Shown here: piece by piece, positions 16,413 to 25,172 of the stretch
Numbering within the stretch: the stretch's first letter is position 1
How the letters are laid out: each line of letters opens with the position of its first letter
Assembly: GCA_903959815.1 (NCBI GenBank)
Contig: CAJBYM010000105.1
Span: 1-37,916, forward strand
DNA: 37,916 nucleotides
From: Candidatus Omnitrophota bacterium
Lineage (GTDB): Bacteria; Omnitrophota; Gorgyraeia; Zapsychrales; Fredricksoniimonadaceae
Direction of reading: 5' to 3'
Notes under the pieces: model-generated
The model's database searches: none
Seen by the model: only the letters and a program-made list of their open reading frames with translations
Told to the model about the DNA's origin: nothing
Program-made: the position numbers and the translations under genes

Positions 16413-17273
16413 ATGTTAAGGTTTTTAAGACTTCGCATTTCTCAGGCGGGGAGCCTCGTATTTGAGCAAGTTTTGCAAGGACATATGGTGAGATTTTCCC
16501 TTTATTCCAGATTTGCAGCGTATTGCCTTTATAAATACCGGCTTTTTATCGGGAGTCAGTTCTCGCTTTGGTTCCGGATCCTTCGCCTTGTCCAGTTCAG
16601 GCAGCTGCGGTCTTTGGTTTATGTGGGGTTTCGCCTGTGGCTTCGCAAGATCCATCATGTCGAGAATCTTCCTGAGCATGGCCCGGCGATCATTGTGTGC
16701 AATCATACGAGTTATTATGATTGGGGCATTCTTTCTGCTGTTTATGATAAGAAATATATTGTTTTTCTTGCGAATCAGGATCTTTTAAGACGGAAATTTG
16801 TTTCGTGGTTGATGCGATTGAATATCCTTGTTTACATTAATCCGCAAAAACCGGGGTATTCTTATTTTCGTGATGTTTTGCGCTATCTTCAGCAAGGGCA
16901 TATTGTGGCTATTTATCCTGAGGGTACAAGGTCGCGCACCGGCAGGATGCTCCGTCCTAAAGTAGGGTTTGTCAAACTTGCTTTGCATACGGGGGTTCCC
17001 GTTATTCCCATGGGGATGAAAGGTGCTTATGAGGTTTTACCGCCCCATAAAAAGATCCCCAGTTTTAGGAAATGTGAAATATTTGTGGGAGAGCCGGTCA
17101 GGATCACGTTGGACAATCCGGCATTTTCGGATATCTTTTACGGGAAGAAGCATGTGAAAGAAGTGACAGATGTTGAATTAGAGAAAGTTGCTATACGGAT
17201 CATGGATCATATTGCAAAGATGGTCGGTCAGGAATGGGAAGACCGCCTTCTGCGTCGGAAGGTGAGAAAATGA
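16413..17273 (+). CDS. 1-acyl-glycerol-3-phosphate acyltransferase-like protein (PlsC family)
   Basis: The 286-residue protein carries the acyltransferase motifs: NHTSYYDW (HX4D with H98 and D103) and YPEGTRSRTG with E170 as the second block, followed by PVIPMGMKG. It would acylate lysophosphatidate or a related lipid at the inner membrane. The ATG at 16413 follows the porin stop by two bases; an in-frame TTG at 16407 is possible but not needed. The first ~80 residues are hydrophobic and basic and poorly matched to the family, so a later start cannot be excluded. The end overlaps the HAD phosphatase gene as ATGA. Confidence 0.88.
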   Translation: MLRFLRLRISQAGSLVFEQVLQGHMVRFSLYSRFAAYCLYKYRLFIGSQFSLWFRILRLVQFRQLRSLVYVGFRLWLRKIHHVENLPEHGPAIIVCNHTSYYDWGILSAVYDKKYIVFLANQDLLRRKFVSWLMRLNILVYINPQKPGYSYFRDVLRYLQQGHIVAIYPEGTRSRTGRMLRPKVGFVKLALHTGVPVIPMGMKGAYEVLPPHKKIPSFRKCEIFVGEPVRITLDNPAFSDIFYGKKHVKEVTDVELEKVAIRIMDHIAKMVGQEWEDRLLRRKVRK

Positions 17274-17926
17274 GCAAGGTGCTCGCTGTTTTTGATGTGG
17301 ATGGCGTTCTGGTTAAAGAAGAGACACAAAAACTTCTGGCACAGTATCTGTTTTTAAAGGGCAAAATATCTCTTAGCCTTTTTTTAAAGATCACAGCATG
17401 GTTTGTGCTGTATAAATTACATTTGATTAAAAACACTCTTCCTATGCGCCTTCAGGCTTATCAGGCATTTCATGGATGGCATGAAGATGCTGTGCATTTG
17501 ATCATGGAAGATTTTTTTCGTGATGTTGTGCTCTCCCGTATTTCGCAGGATGTTGTCCGATTGGTGCGGGGTCATCAAGAAAAAGGGGACGATGTTCTTT
17601 TGCTATCAGCATCATTAGCTTCTGTGGTCGAGCGTCTTGCACGGCATCTGAATGTATCGCAATGGATCGCCACGCGTCTTCAAATAACAAACGGCTGTTA
17701 TACGGGTGATATTGCAGGGGACGTTCCTTACGGGGAGAATAAAGTCAAAGCATTACAAGAATGGTTGGGGAAGAAGCCAGGGTATGACCGTGTTTGTGTT
17801 TATGCGGACCATATTTCGGACCTTTCGCTTCTTGAATTGGCGCACGAGCAAAAAGTTGTAAATCCTGATGATCGCTTGATGGCCCTGGCGCGTCAAAGAG
17901 GATGGACCATCCATGACTTTTCTTAA
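17270..17926 (+). CDS. HAD-superfamily phosphatase (PSP-like, HAD-IB)
   Basis: The 218-residue protein has the HAD motifs: DVDGVL with nucleophile D9 and acid D11, LLSAS as motif II, a lysine in GENKVKAL, and the aspartate motif YADHISDLSLLE near the C-terminus. The pattern is of the phosphoserine-phosphatase-like HAD-IB group, whose members also act on lipid phosphates. The ATG at 17270 overlaps the acyltransferase stop. Coupling to a PlsC-like enzyme suggests a phospholipid-related substrate, but this is inference. Confidence 0.88.
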   Translation: MSKVLAVFDVDGVLVKEETQKLLAQYLFLKGKISLSLFLKITAWFVLYKLHLIKNTLPMRLQAYQAFHGWHEDAVHLIMEDFFRDVVLSRISQDVVRLVRGHQEKGDDVLLLSASLASVVERLARHLNVSQWIATRLQITNGCYTGDIAGDVPYGENKVKALQEWLGKKPGYDRVCVYADHISDLSLLELAHEQKVVNPDDRLMALARQRGWTIHDFS

Positions 17927-20096
17927 GACAACACTTGTTGAGAATTTTTATACCATCACATCGTTGGTCACGGCGGTGGGCAGCCTGTGCCTTGGCTTGC
18001 TGGTTTTTCATAAGAACAAAGTGAATTTGCTCAATCAGCGCTATGCCCAGCTGAGTCTTTTTATCGGGATGTGGAGTCTTTGCCTTTTTATTTGCCATAC
18101 AACGGCAGATGTTAATAATGCTTTGTGGTGGAACCGCGCGCTGCATTTCTTCTCTATATTCATTCCTATTTCTTTCTATCATTTTACACTTGAGCTTTTG
18201 GATCTGAAAAAGAAGAAGGTGATGTTGTTCTGGTTCGGGTATGCTTTTGCGGCCATGCTTGCGATGCTGGTCTTTACGCCTTTCTTGGTTAGAGCCCTTG
18301 AGCCTAAGTTTGATTTCAGATTGTGGCCAGTTCCCGGGCCTCTTTACTTGCCGTTTTTGTTATTTTTCTCTTTTTATAGTTATTATTCCCTGTGGTTGAT
18401 TTATCAAGGTTATCGCCGGTCGTGCGGTTTGCGTCGGGAACAACTTCGGCTTATTTTTATTGGTTTGTTTATTGGGTTTAACGGAGGCTCCACGAATTTT
18501 GCCTATTTTTACAATATTCATTTTCCGCCGATCGGTAATCTTTTCGTATTCTTATATCTTCTGTTTTTAGCGTATGCGATCATCAAATATCGGCTCATGG
18601 ATATTAAGATCGCCTTCACGCGTGCGGGGATCTTTATTACTGTTTATACCCTGGTTTTGGGCATACCGATCTGGGTCGGGTTTAAGACTATGGGAAGCGG
18701 TCCCTGGCTTTTGCCTGTTACTTTGATGGCTTTCTTGGCTACAGGCGGCCCCTTCTTTTACCTTTTTATTCAAAGACGGGCTGAGGCGCGGATCCTGGCG
18801 GAACAGCGCAAGTATCAGTCAACGCTCCGACAGGCGTCTGCGGGTATGGGGCGTATCCGTGATCTTAAGAAACTGCTCAACCTTATTGTTTCTATTCTTA
18901 CGCGTGTCGTACGTATCAATCATGCGTTGATCTATTTGATAGATCGCGAAGATGGTTTATTCTATTTGAGCGCGGCCCGCAGGATGAATGGAGGCTTTTC
19001 TCCATTGGAAGGTTTGGCGGTAGTACATCCTGTTGTAAAATATTTTAGTTCAACAGATTTACCTCTTGTAGGTGAAGAGGTCCGTGAGACGATCGATCGG
19101 GAAAAGAAACAGGATCTTGTGCAGGTTGAGGTGGCTATGCGTCAACTTAACGCGGAACTTATTTTCCCTGTCTTTATTCGTTCAGAGTTAACCGCCATCG
19201 TTGTTATGGGTTCAAAAGCCAATGGCCGGGGCTATAGCGAAGATGATCTGAGCGTTTTCTCTATCCTTTCGAATCAAGCTTCTTTGGCCATTGAGAATGC
19301 TCAATCTTACGAGGATATGAAGAAAACACAGGAGCAGCTTTTTAAGGCTGACAAGATGGCCACGATCGGCACCATGGCTGACGGACTTTCGCATCAGATC
19401 AATAATCGTTTACATGCACTCGGTTTCATTGCCAGCGATATGTTTGACACGTTAAAACTTCGCAGATCTTTGTTTGTAACGCCGGAACTTAAGGCTGTTG
19501 CAGATGAATTTGAATATTCTCTTTCGCGCATTCAGGAGAATGTCGGCCGTGGTGGTGAGATCGTCCAAGGGCTTATGAAATATACCCGAAAGGGAGAAGA
19601 AGGTTTTGCACCCTGCAGCATTGACGACATTATCAGAACGGCGTATGAGATGGCTCAGTTTAAGATCCGTTCAAGTGATTTTAAGATTTTAAAAGAATAC
19701 GATCCAGTCTCTGTTCCAAAAGTAAAAGGCAATTTTACGCAATTGCAGGAAGTCTTTTTTAATCTTATTGATAATGCTTATGATGCGACGGTTCAGCGTA
19801 AGACTGAACTTAAGGAAGAAGGTTATGCGGGTGTTGTCAGGGTGAATGCTCGGGTGACAGACGGGCTTTTAGAGATCATCCTTAGTGACAATGGCATTGG
19901 TGTTAAGCCGGCGGATAAAGATAAGCTTTTCACACCTTTTTTTACAACAAAAGCAACTAGCAAAAAAGGCACAGGGCTTGGGCTTTATGTGATCCGAAAG
20001 ATCATTGAAGATAATCATGGGGGCAAGGTCGAGATGCATTCTGTCTATGGGCAGGGGACCGATATGATCCTGCGGCTTTTCTTGAGTAAAGAATAG
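17913..20096 (+). CDS. Membrane sensor histidine kinase with GAF domain
   Basis: The 727-residue protein begins with seven or eight membrane helices (about residues 14-285) resembling the 7TM histidine-kinase sensor module. A GAF domain follows (about 315-470), then a dimerisation/phosphoacceptor helix with H494 in GLSHQINNRLHALG and a HATPase domain with N-box NLIDNAYDA, G1 DNGIGV and the lid FTPFFTTKATSKKGTGLGLYVI split over the last ~80 residues. The residue after the phosphoacceptor His is Gln rather than the usual Glu. The start overlaps the HAD gene by 14 bases. Its likely partner is the receiver encoded 70 bases downstream. Confidence 0.92.
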   Translation: MTFLKTTLVENFYTITSLVTAVGSLCLGLLVFHKNKVNLLNQRYAQLSLFIGMWSLCLFICHTTADVNNALWWNRALHFFSIFIPISFYHFTLELLDLKKKKVMLFWFGYAFAAMLAMLVFTPFLVRALEPKFDFRLWPVPGPLYLPFLLFFSFYSYYSLWLIYQGYRRSCGLRREQLRLIFIGLFIGFNGGSTNFAYFYNIHFPPIGNLFVFLYLLFLAYAIIKYRLMDIKIAFTRAGIFITVYTLVLGIPIWVGFKTMGSGPWLLPVTLMAFLATGGPFFYLFIQRRAEARILAEQRKYQSTLRQASAGMGRIRDLKKLLNLIVSILTRVVRINHALIYLIDREDGLFYLSAARRMNGGFSPLEGLAVVHPVVKYFSSTDLPLVGEEVRETIDREKKQDLVQVEVAMRQLNAELIFPVFIRSELTAIVVMGSKANGRGYSEDDLSVFSILSNQASLAIENAQSYEDMKKTQEQLFKADKMATIGTMADGLSHQINNRLHALGFIASDMFDTLKLRRSLFVTPELKAVADEFEYSLSRIQENVGRGGEIVQGLMKYTRKGEEGFAPCSIDDIIRTAYEMAQFKIRSSDFKILKEYDPVSVPKVKGNFTQLQEVFFNLIDNAYDATVQRKTELKEEGYAGVVRVNARVTDGLLEIILSDNGIGVKPADKDKLFTPFFTTKATSKKGTGLGLYVIRKIIEDNHGGKVEMHSVYGQGTDMILRLFLSKE

Positions 20097-20129
20097 AAAT
20101 ATTCCCAAATAACAAATCTTTGAAAATGC

Positions 20130-20156
20130 TTGAAACCACAGTAGTTGTAATATAAT
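20130..20156 (+). promoter_or_regulatory. Candidate promoter for the response regulator
   Basis: TTGAAA (20130-20135) and a perfect TATAAT (20151-20156) are separated by 15 bases, slightly short. The implied start near 20163 would give an almost leaderless mRNA for the ATG at 20166, consistent with the absence of a Shine-Dalgarno sequence there. Confidence 0.4.
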
Positions 20157-20165
20157 TGGTACTAT

Positions 20166-20531
20166 ATGGCAAAACTTTTGATCGTTGATGATGAACTTGA
20201 TGTGCGTGAGTTCGCGCGCAACTTTTTTCGTAAGCGCGGCATTGATGTTTCCATCGCCTCTGCGGGCCGCGAAGCATTGGACCTCGTGGACAGGGAAATC
20301 CCGGATCTGATCCTTTTAGATATCCGCATGGGGGAAATGTCGGGCGTTGATGTTCTGCGTGAACTTCGTCATCGGCATAATCTTGTTAAGGTTGTGATGG
20401 TCTCGGGGATCGAGGAGGATCAGGTTGTGCAGGAAACAACGGCGCTGGGGGCGCTTGGTTTTATTCATAAACCATTGGTCCTTGAGGAACTTGAGAAGGT
20501 TGTTCTTCGGGAATTCGGCGTGCAATCATGA
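20166..20531 (+). CDS. CheY-like single-domain response regulator
   Basis: The 121-residue protein is a stand-alone receiver: acidic pair in VDDELD at residues 8-10, phosphoacceptor D52 in LLDIRM, a switch Ser at about 80 in MVSG, and K102 in FIHKPL. No output domain is attached, so it must signal through protein contacts. It lies between the histidine kinase and an HD-GYP protein; its stop overlaps the HD-GYP start by four bases (ATGA). A phosphorelay to the HD-GYP protein is the simplest reading, by inference. Confidence 0.95.
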   Translation: MAKLLIVDDELDVREFARNFFRKRGIDVSIASAGREALDLVDREIPDLILLDIRMGEMSGVDVLRELRHRHNLVKVVMVSGIEEDQVVQETTALGALGFIHKPLVLEELEKVVLREFGVQS

Positions 20532-21712
20532 TGACTCAGATCGATTATAAAAGAGAATTGGAGACGGCCAGCAAGGGCATGATCATGATTCATGATCATG
20601 TTTTGCTCATTAAATTGCTTGTGCGCATGATCGTGCGCAAGGCGAAGCTTCGTCATGCCGGAATGATCCTTTATGAACCCAGCCGTGATTCGTATGTCCT
20701 GGCGATATCGCGTGGTCAGCCCGGCGAGCGTATTCCCGAACGTTTTGTGCGCTTTGGGAAAGACCATCCGCTGATCCGTATTTTTTATGAGAAAGAATAT
20801 AAATATCTTATTGATAGTCGAAATGCGCTTGTTTTTGATGACCTTAATCGTTTGATCTGGCGCGAATCTGTCTTGGGGTCTGCCAACGGATCGCGTGAAC
20901 TGTTACACAGGGTTAGTGAGCAGATGCCTATGCTCAACAGCATTGCGTGCGTGCCTGCATTTTATCAGCACCACCTTTTAGCTGTCCTTCTTTTGGGTGA
21001 GAAGCAGGATGGGTCGGCCTTGGTCCAGGAAGAGCTTGATTTTTTCTCGGCATTAGCTTCTGATGTGGCCATGGCCATTCGTAATGCGCAGCTTTTCGAA
21101 GGGCTTAAGAATGAGGCTGATCGCAATCGCAATCTTTTTATTCAGACGACAACAGCCCTTGGTTCTGCCATTGAAGCGAAGGATTCCTATACGCATGGCC
21201 ATACGGAGCGCGTGACGAAGTATTCATTGGCCATGGCGCGTTGCATGGCGGCCAAAGGATTCTTTAATGTTCCGGAAAAGTTTTATGAGAATCTTTATAT
21301 TGCCAGTTTGTTGCATGATATCGGGAAGATCGCTATTCCTGAAGCGATCTTAACGAAGAGGGGATCTTTGACCCCTGAGGAATTTGAGATCATGAAGACG
21401 CATTCCAAGCGCGGTGCGGATATCCTCTCGTCACTTACGGACTTTGAAGGTTGCATCGCAGGTGTGCGGCATCATCATGAGAAATTTGACGGCACGGGTT
21501 ATCCAGACGGGCTAAAGGGTGATGAGATCCCTATGATCTCATCGATCATTTCCGTGGCGGATACCTTTGATGCCATGACGAGCGATCGTCCTTACCGCAA
21601 GGGATTTCCGAAAGAACGGGCGATCGAGGAGATCAAGCGTTATGCGGGTGTGTGGTACCATCCTTCTCCTGCGTCAGCGATCATTGAGCTTTATGAAAAT
21701 GGAGAGATCTAA
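20528..21712 (+). CDS. GAF and HD-GYP domain protein
   Basis: The 394-residue protein has an N-terminal GAF-like sensor (about residues 20-195) and a C-terminal HD-GYP domain (about 205-390). The HD pair is H263/D264 in LLHDIGKIAIP and the GYP motif is HHHEKFDGTGYPDGL. HD-GYP proteins hydrolyse cyclic di-GMP (or cGAMP) and need metals held by these residues, all of which are present. It starts at the ATG overlapping the receiver gene, with a second ATG directly after. With the kinase and receiver it forms a small cyclic-dinucleotide signalling unit. Confidence 0.93.
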   Translation: MMTQIDYKRELETASKGMIMIHDHVLLIKLLVRMIVRKAKLRHAGMILYEPSRDSYVLAISRGQPGERIPERFVRFGKDHPLIRIFYEKEYKYLIDSRNALVFDDLNRLIWRESVLGSANGSRELLHRVSEQMPMLNSIACVPAFYQHHLLAVLLLGEKQDGSALVQEELDFFSALASDVAMAIRNAQLFEGLKNEADRNRNLFIQTTTALGSAIEAKDSYTHGHTERVTKYSLAMARCMAAKGFFNVPEKFYENLYIASLLHDIGKIAIPEAILTKRGSLTPEEFEIMKTHSKRGADILSSLTDFEGCIAGVRHHHEKFDGTGYPDGLKGDEIPMISSIISVADTFDAMTSDRPYRKGFPKERAIEEIKRYAGVWYHPSPASAIIELYENGEI

Positions 21713-21726
21713 GAAGGAGGTTGTTT

Positions 21727-22722
21727 ATGGCTTTGGAATCTGTCGCACTTATCAATGAACTGGTTAAAAGAGAGAGCGCTTTTGTTGAAGGGCTGATGAT
21801 GGAGATTCAAAAAGTCCTTGTGGGTCAACGCTATCTCGTTGAGCGGCTTCTGGTTGGTATCTTGGCTAATGGTCATGTTCTTATCGAAGGTGTTCCGGGT
21901 CTCGCCAAGACGACCGCGGTCAAGGCGCTTTCGGATGCCATGCAGACGCGCTTTCAGCGCATCCAGTTTACCCCGGATATGCTTCCCGCTGATTTGATCG
22001 GAACGCTTATTTACGACCAGCGGACAGGGTCTTTTTCCGTTAAAAGAGGGCCGATCTTTTCTCAGATCATTCTTGCGGATGAGATCAATCGCGCTCCGGC
22101 AAAGGTTCAGAGTGCTTTGCTTGAAGCGATGCAGGAGCGTCAGGTCACAATAGGCGAAGAGACCATGAAACTTTCCGACCCATTCCTTGTTCTGGCGACG
22201 CAGAATCCCATTGAACAGGAAGGCACATATCCGCTGCCTGAAGCGCAGGTTGACCGTTTTATGCTTAAAGTGAAAGTCTCGTACCCAACAAAGGAAGAAG
22301 AGCTTGTGATCCTCAAGCGTATGGGGAACACCGGGCGCAAGATCGAGCTTAACCGCATTGTATCGCCCGATGATATTTTGCGTGCTCGCAAGGTGGTTGA
22401 TGAGGTTTATATGGATGAGAAGATCCAGCGTTATATCGTCGATATTGTTGAAGCGACCCGCCAGCCTGAGAAGCATGGGCTTTCTGATCTCAAGCCCTTG
22501 ATCCAGTACGGGGCAAGTCCGCGTGCTACGATCAATCTGGCGGTCGCATCCAAGGCCTTCGCGTTCTTGCAGGGCAGAGGATATGTGACCCCGCAGGATG
22601 TTAAGACCATTGGCATGGATGTCCTGCGCCATCGCGTGGTGCCCAGTTATGAGGCAGAGGCTGAGAATTTGTCGTCAGAAGATCTTGTGACGCGTATATT
22701 TGAACAAGTCCAGGTCCCGTAA
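21727..22722 (+). CDS. MoxR-family AAA+ ATPase
   Basis: The 331-residue protein is a MoxR ATPase: Walker A GVPGLAKT at residues 55-62, Walker B ILADEINR with D118/E119, sensor-1 LATQNPIEQEGTYPLPEAQVD, and an arginine finger region. MoxR proteins act as chaperone-like ATPases for assembling VWA-domain complexes. The ATG at 21727 sits 6 bases after AAGGAGG; an in-frame TTG at 21721 is rejected for that reason. It heads the Bat operon, 28 bases before DUF58. Confidence 0.96.
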   Translation: MALESVALINELVKRESAFVEGLMMEIQKVLVGQRYLVERLLVGILANGHVLIEGVPGLAKTTAVKALSDAMQTRFQRIQFTPDMLPADLIGTLIYDQRTGSFSVKRGPIFSQIILADEINRAPAKVQSALLEAMQERQVTIGEETMKLSDPFLVLATQNPIEQEGTYPLPEAQVDRFMLKVKVSYPTKEEELVILKRMGNTGRKIELNRIVSPDDILRARKVVDEVYMDEKIQRYIVDIVEATRQPEKHGLSDLKPLIQYGASPRATINLAVASKAFAFLQGRGYVTPQDVKTIGMDVLRHRVVPSYEAEAENLSSEDLVTRIFEQVQVP

Positions 22723-22750
22723 GCGTATAACCCCTACGGGGCGGTGAATT

Positions 22751-23653
22751 ATGATCCCCAAAGATGTCCTCGATAAAGTCCGTCGCATCGAGATCATGAC
22801 GAACCGTCTGGTCACAGACGTGTTCGCCGGCCAGTATCATAGTGTGTTTAAAGGCCGGGGCATGGAATTCGATGAGGTGCGTGAATACCAGCATGGAGAT
22901 GATGTCCGTGCCATTGACTGGAACGTTACCGCACGCACAGGCACTCCGCATATTAAGAAGTTTGTTGAAGAGCGTGAGATGACGGTCATGATCCTTGTTG
23001 ATGCGTCACCGTCGTGTCAATTTTCAACAGTTAATGAATTAAAAAGCCGCCTGGCTGCAGAACTTGCGGCAGCATTGTCCTTTTCTGCGATCCGCAATAA
23101 TGATAAGATCGGAATGGTTGTTTTTACAGATACCGTCGAGAAATTCATACCGCCGCGCAAAGGGCGTAGTCATGTGCTGCGCATTATCCGTGAAGTTTTG
23201 TGCTTTCAACCTAAAGGACGGAAAACGAATATTGCCGCAGCCCTTGAGTTCATGACCGAAGTGACGACCCGTCGGACGGTTTGTTTTGTGATCTCTGATT
23301 TTATTGATCCTAGCATGGATAAGGATGGACGGCCCGCGTTTGTGAAAGCCATGGCGATCGCGAATAGTCGACATGACATCATCGCGATCACGTTAAATGA
23401 TCCCCGTGAGCAATATCTGACCCCCTGTGGCATGATCGAGCTGGAGGATGCGGAAACGGGCGCATGTGTTCTTGTCGACAGCTCTGATAAAGAAGTGCGT
23501 AAGGCCTATGCCATTGCCGCCGCGCAACGCTTGCTGGCGCGTGACAGGACCTTTCGTTCTATGGATGTTGATCACATTGATATCTCGACGGATGTGCCGT
23601 ATGTGGATAGCCTTGTACGTTTCTTTGCCCGACGTAAGAAGAGGATGAGATGA
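22751..23653 (+). CDS. DUF58 protein
   Basis: The 300-residue protein has the DUF58 signature GRGMEFDEVREYQHGDDVRAIDWNVTART around residues 36-64 followed by a VWA-like fold (MILVDASPSCQF). DUF58 proteins accompany MoxR ATPases and Bat proteins. A short CCCC-TAC-GGGG hairpin (22731-22741) contains part of the ribosome-binding region, so translation may be modulated. The stop overlaps the next start as ATGA. Confidence 0.93.
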   Translation: MIPKDVLDKVRRIEIMTNRLVTDVFAGQYHSVFKGRGMEFDEVREYQHGDDVRAIDWNVTARTGTPHIKKFVEEREMTVMILVDASPSCQFSTVNELKSRLAAELAAALSFSAIRNNDKIGMVVFTDTVEKFIPPRKGRSHVLRIIREVLCFQPKGRKTNIAAALEFMTEVTTRRTVCFVISDFIDPSMDKDGRPAFVKAMAIANSRHDIIAITLNDPREQYLTPCGMIELEDAETGACVLVDSSDKEVRKAYAIAAAQRLLARDRTFRSMDVDHIDISTDVPYVDSLVRFFARRKKRMR

Positions 23654-24180
23654 GTCCTGTAGATGCGATGACAACCAATATGGTTAACGCCATAACCGAG
23701 ATCCATGACATTCGTGGTCCTGTAGGTATTCCGGGTGAATGGTTATGGCTGTGGATCATGCTAGGAGTTATGGGCTGTGCTGTGGTGATTGGCTTGGTTC
23801 TGAAGTTTTTGATACGCAGAAAGGCTGTTCCTGTAGCGCCATTGAAGCCTATTTGGGAAAGGGCATTGGAGGGCATGCTCAAGATTGAGCAGGCAGGGTA
23901 TATCCAAAAAGGATTGATCAAAGAATATTATTGTGACCTGTCGGATATTGTGCGCTGGTATATTGAAGAGCGTTTTGACGTTAGGGCGCCTGAAATGACG
24001 ACGGAAGAGTTCATTCATGTCGTGCGTTATTCGGACAAGTTGACAGATGCGCAGCAGGGATTTTTGCGGGATTTTTTGAACGCAAGCGACATGGTCAAGT
24101 TCGCGAAATTTATTCCATCTGCTGAAGAGATGTATCGGGCGATGCGGCTTGCGCGCACCTTTGTAGAGGAGACGCGATGA
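23650..24180 (+). CDS. DUF4381-like membrane protein of the Bat operon
   Basis: The 176-residue protein has one membrane segment (about residues 32-54) after a short N-terminal tail containing DIRGPVGIP, then a soluble helical domain (LIKEYYCDLSDIVRWYIEERFDV). This layout and the position between DUF58 and BatA match DUF4381. The role in the complex is unknown. Both ends overlap neighbouring genes by four bases, indicating tight translational coupling. Confidence 0.85.
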   Translation: MSPVDAMTTNMVNAITEIHDIRGPVGIPGEWLWLWIMLGVMGCAVVIGLVLKFLIRRKAVPVAPLKPIWERALEGMLKIEQAGYIQKGLIKEYYCDLSDIVRWYIEERFDVRAPEMTTEEFIHVVRYSDKLTDAQQGFLRDFLNASDMVKFAKFIPSAEEMYRAMRLARTFVEETR

Positions 24181-25172
24181 TATTGAAGACGCCCGAATTT
24201 CTTTATTTGATCCCTCTTTTGATCTTGCCGCTGACCTATCTTTATTTTTTACGTCAGCCGCCATCATTTATATTTCCTTCGGCGGCTTTTGCAGCAGGGC
24301 TTCGTCCGACTTGGCGCATTCGTTTGCGTCATGTGCCGTTTTTCCTAAGGCTTTTGGTCTTAACACTTTTCATTGTTGCGCTGGCGGGCCCCGAGAGCGT
24401 CTTGGAAGAATCAAAGTCCAAGGCAGAGGGGATTAACATGGCCTTGCTTTTAGATAGTTCGACGAGTATGGCCGCTGAAGATTTCATGATCAACGGTAAG
24501 CGGATGAACCGTTTGGAGGTCATTAAATCTGTTTTGAAAGAGTTTATTATGCAAAGGCCCAATGATCGTCTGGGGTTGATCGCGTTTGCTGCGAAGCCTT
24601 ACACGGTCAGTCCTTTAACATCAGATCATAGCTGGCTTTTGTCGAATCTGGAGCGTGTGAAGTTTGGACTCATGGAGGATGGCACGGCGATCGGCTCGGC
24701 GATCGCGGCAGGTGTGGCGCGCCTGCGCAAGGCTGAAGGTAAAAGCAATGTGATCATCTTGTTGACGGACGGAGTTAATAATTCAGGTAAGATTTTGCCT
24801 TTGGATGCGGCTGATGCGGCAGCTGCGTTGGGTGTCAAAATCTACACGATTGGTGCGGGTACTAAGGGTTTGGCGCCTTATCCTATCCAGGATCTTTTTG
24901 GACGCACTGTTTATCAGAACGTCAAGATCGAGATCGATGAGGACACGCTCAAGAAGATCGCAAAGAAGACCGGCGGCGAATATTTTCGGGCTACGGATAC
25001 AGATTCACTCAAAGGCATTTACGAGCGCATTGATAAATTGGAGAAAGTTAAGTTTGAAGAGAGCAGTTATCGCCAGGTTGAAGAATTGTTTGATCGTTTT
25101 GTATTGATCGCACTTGCGATTCTTTTGATGGAGATCGTTCTGGCGCGTACGATCTTGTTGAGGATACCATGA
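24177..25172 (+). CDS. batA: BatA-like von Willebrand factor A membrane protein
   Basis: The 331-residue protein has two N-terminal membrane segments (about residues 8-27 and 55-73), a VWA domain with an intact MIDAS motif (D93-S95-S97 in LLDSSTSM) and a final membrane helix (about 308-328). It resembles BatA of the aerotolerance operon first described in Bacteroides. VWA domains bind metal and protein partners, here probably in the periplasm. The ATGA overlap with batB downstream and DUF4381 upstream supports a complex. Confidence 0.93.
   Translation: MILKTPEFLYLIPLLILPLTYLYFLRQPPSFIFPSAAFAAGLRPTWRIRLRHVPFFLRLLVLTLFIVALAGPESVLEESKSKAEGINMALLLDSSTSMAAEDFMINGKRMNRLEVIKSVLKEFIMQRPNDRLGLIAFAAKPYTVSPLTSDHSWLLSNLERVKFGLMEDGTAIGSAIAAGVARLRKAEGKSNVIILLTDGVNNSGKILPLDAADAAAALGVKIYTIGAGTKGLAPYPIQDLFGRTVYQNVKIEIDEDTLKKIAKKTGGEYFRATDTDSLKGIYERIDKLEKVKFEESSYRQVEELFDRFVLIALAILLMEIVLARTILLRIP

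Noticed and set aside
21709-22632. 307-codon ORF antisense to the MoxR gene.
   Set aside because: The opposite strand encodes an unmistakable AAA+ ATPase; the antisense product is basic and without a family.
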